NCBI GenBank assembly: GCA_903870245.1
Contig: CAIQCB010000062.1
Span: forward strand, 62,001 to 126,000
Origin: an uncultured Methylocystaceae bacterium
GTDB taxonomy: Bacteria; Pseudomonadota; Alphaproteobacteria; Rhizobiales; Beijerinckiaceae
Reading direction: 5' to 3'
DNA: 64,000 nucleotides
A model generated the notes under the pieces. It made no database searches. It had not been told where the DNA came from and was given only the letters and a program-made list of their open reading frames with translations. Below are positions 62,039-64,000 of the stretch, in pieces (positions within the stretch are counted from its first letter, which is position 1; every line of letters starts with the position of its first letter). The position numbers and the translations under genes are program-made.

Positions 62039-62137
62039 ACACCCGGATTTTCGCCAATTATGCATTGGATTTCGACGAGGCGTCGTTTCGACGTCCGACA
62101 AGAGCGCCCGACATAGGCGAAGGATAGGCGCCCGAGG

Positions 62138-63976
<1,839 letters not shown>

Positions 63977-64000
63977 TTAATCGCGCCTCCTCAAGAGAGG

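Overview
The window is about 64 kb of one continuous, gene-dense, high-G+C alphaproteobacterial chromosome. Several things point to Hyphomicrobiales (Rhizobiales): the order dgt-argS-SPOR protein-nagZ, then scpA-scpB-tatA-tatB-tatC; the rlpA-dac-tmk-holB block; tsaD with gpsA; and an rpsB with the long C-terminal extension of that class. A Beijerinckiaceae/Methylocystaceae-type relative is possible, but this is a guess: no methane or methanol oxidation gene is present. I saw no transposase, phage gene, CRISPR array or rRNA. There is one tRNA (Asn).

Layout. 1-3,038 (minus): Tat translocase (tatC cut by the window edge, tatB, tatA) and the chromosome-segregation pair scpB/scpA. 3,274-11,924: an alpha/beta hydrolase, anmK, and a four-gene MoxR/DUF58/VWA/DUF4159 block lying between scpA and nagZ, genes that are usually neighbours. 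11,984-18,094 (minus): nagZ, a proline-rich SPOR protein, argS, dgt. 18,192-23,470: erpA, a PfkB kinase, tRNA-Asn, a gene-poor A+T-richer stretch with a small lipoprotein, a channel-like protein, two exported proteins and an orphan carrier protein. 23,614-31,460: ilvD, then holB-tmk-dac-rlpA and recJ (minus). 31,588-36,281: aldose-epimerase-like protein, cysteine synthase, mobA, a DMT exporter and a sterol-desaturase-type hydroxylase. 36,467-38,552: tsf and rpsB. 39,001-41,661: a 63-aa membrane peptide, a CHASE3 histidine kinase and an unknown protein. 41,755-51,059 (minus): gpsA, a PLD protein, tsaD, a pteridine-reductase-like SDR, an unknown, and a 1,814-aa membrane/GH94 protein. 51,271-57,064: an unknown membrane protein, metallophosphoesterase, NUDIX, EF-hand protein, hemC-hemD and convergent cysG. 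57,387-63,964: cytochrome c, alkB, an unknown membrane protein, gpmA, dapB, mog and thiC.

Themes. Cell-envelope and peptidoglycan functions recur (nagZ, anmK, SPOR protein, rlpA, dac, dapB, the GH94 protein). Tetrapyrrole synthesis is grouped: hemC-hemD make uroporphyrinogen III and cysG diverts it to siroheme. Molybdenum-cofactor steps (mobA, mog) sit in the same window as the Tat system that exports such enzymes.

The most notable observations are: (i) the D-Ala-D-Ala carboxypeptidase homologue downstream of rlpA has lost both its catalytic serine and its KTG motif while keeping SxN; (ii) a giant membrane protein with a GH94 phosphorylase module but no visible glycosyltransferase domain; (iii) a structured leader ahead of mog that can pair exactly with its ribosome binding site, a candidate molybdenum-cofactor riboswitch; (iv) a secreted EF-hand protein with the tight 12-residue loop spacing known from lanmodulin; (v) two synteny breaks, nagZ|scpA and tsaD|hemC, each carrying a block of less-studied genes. 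Everything rests on reading the sequence; no database search or folding was run.
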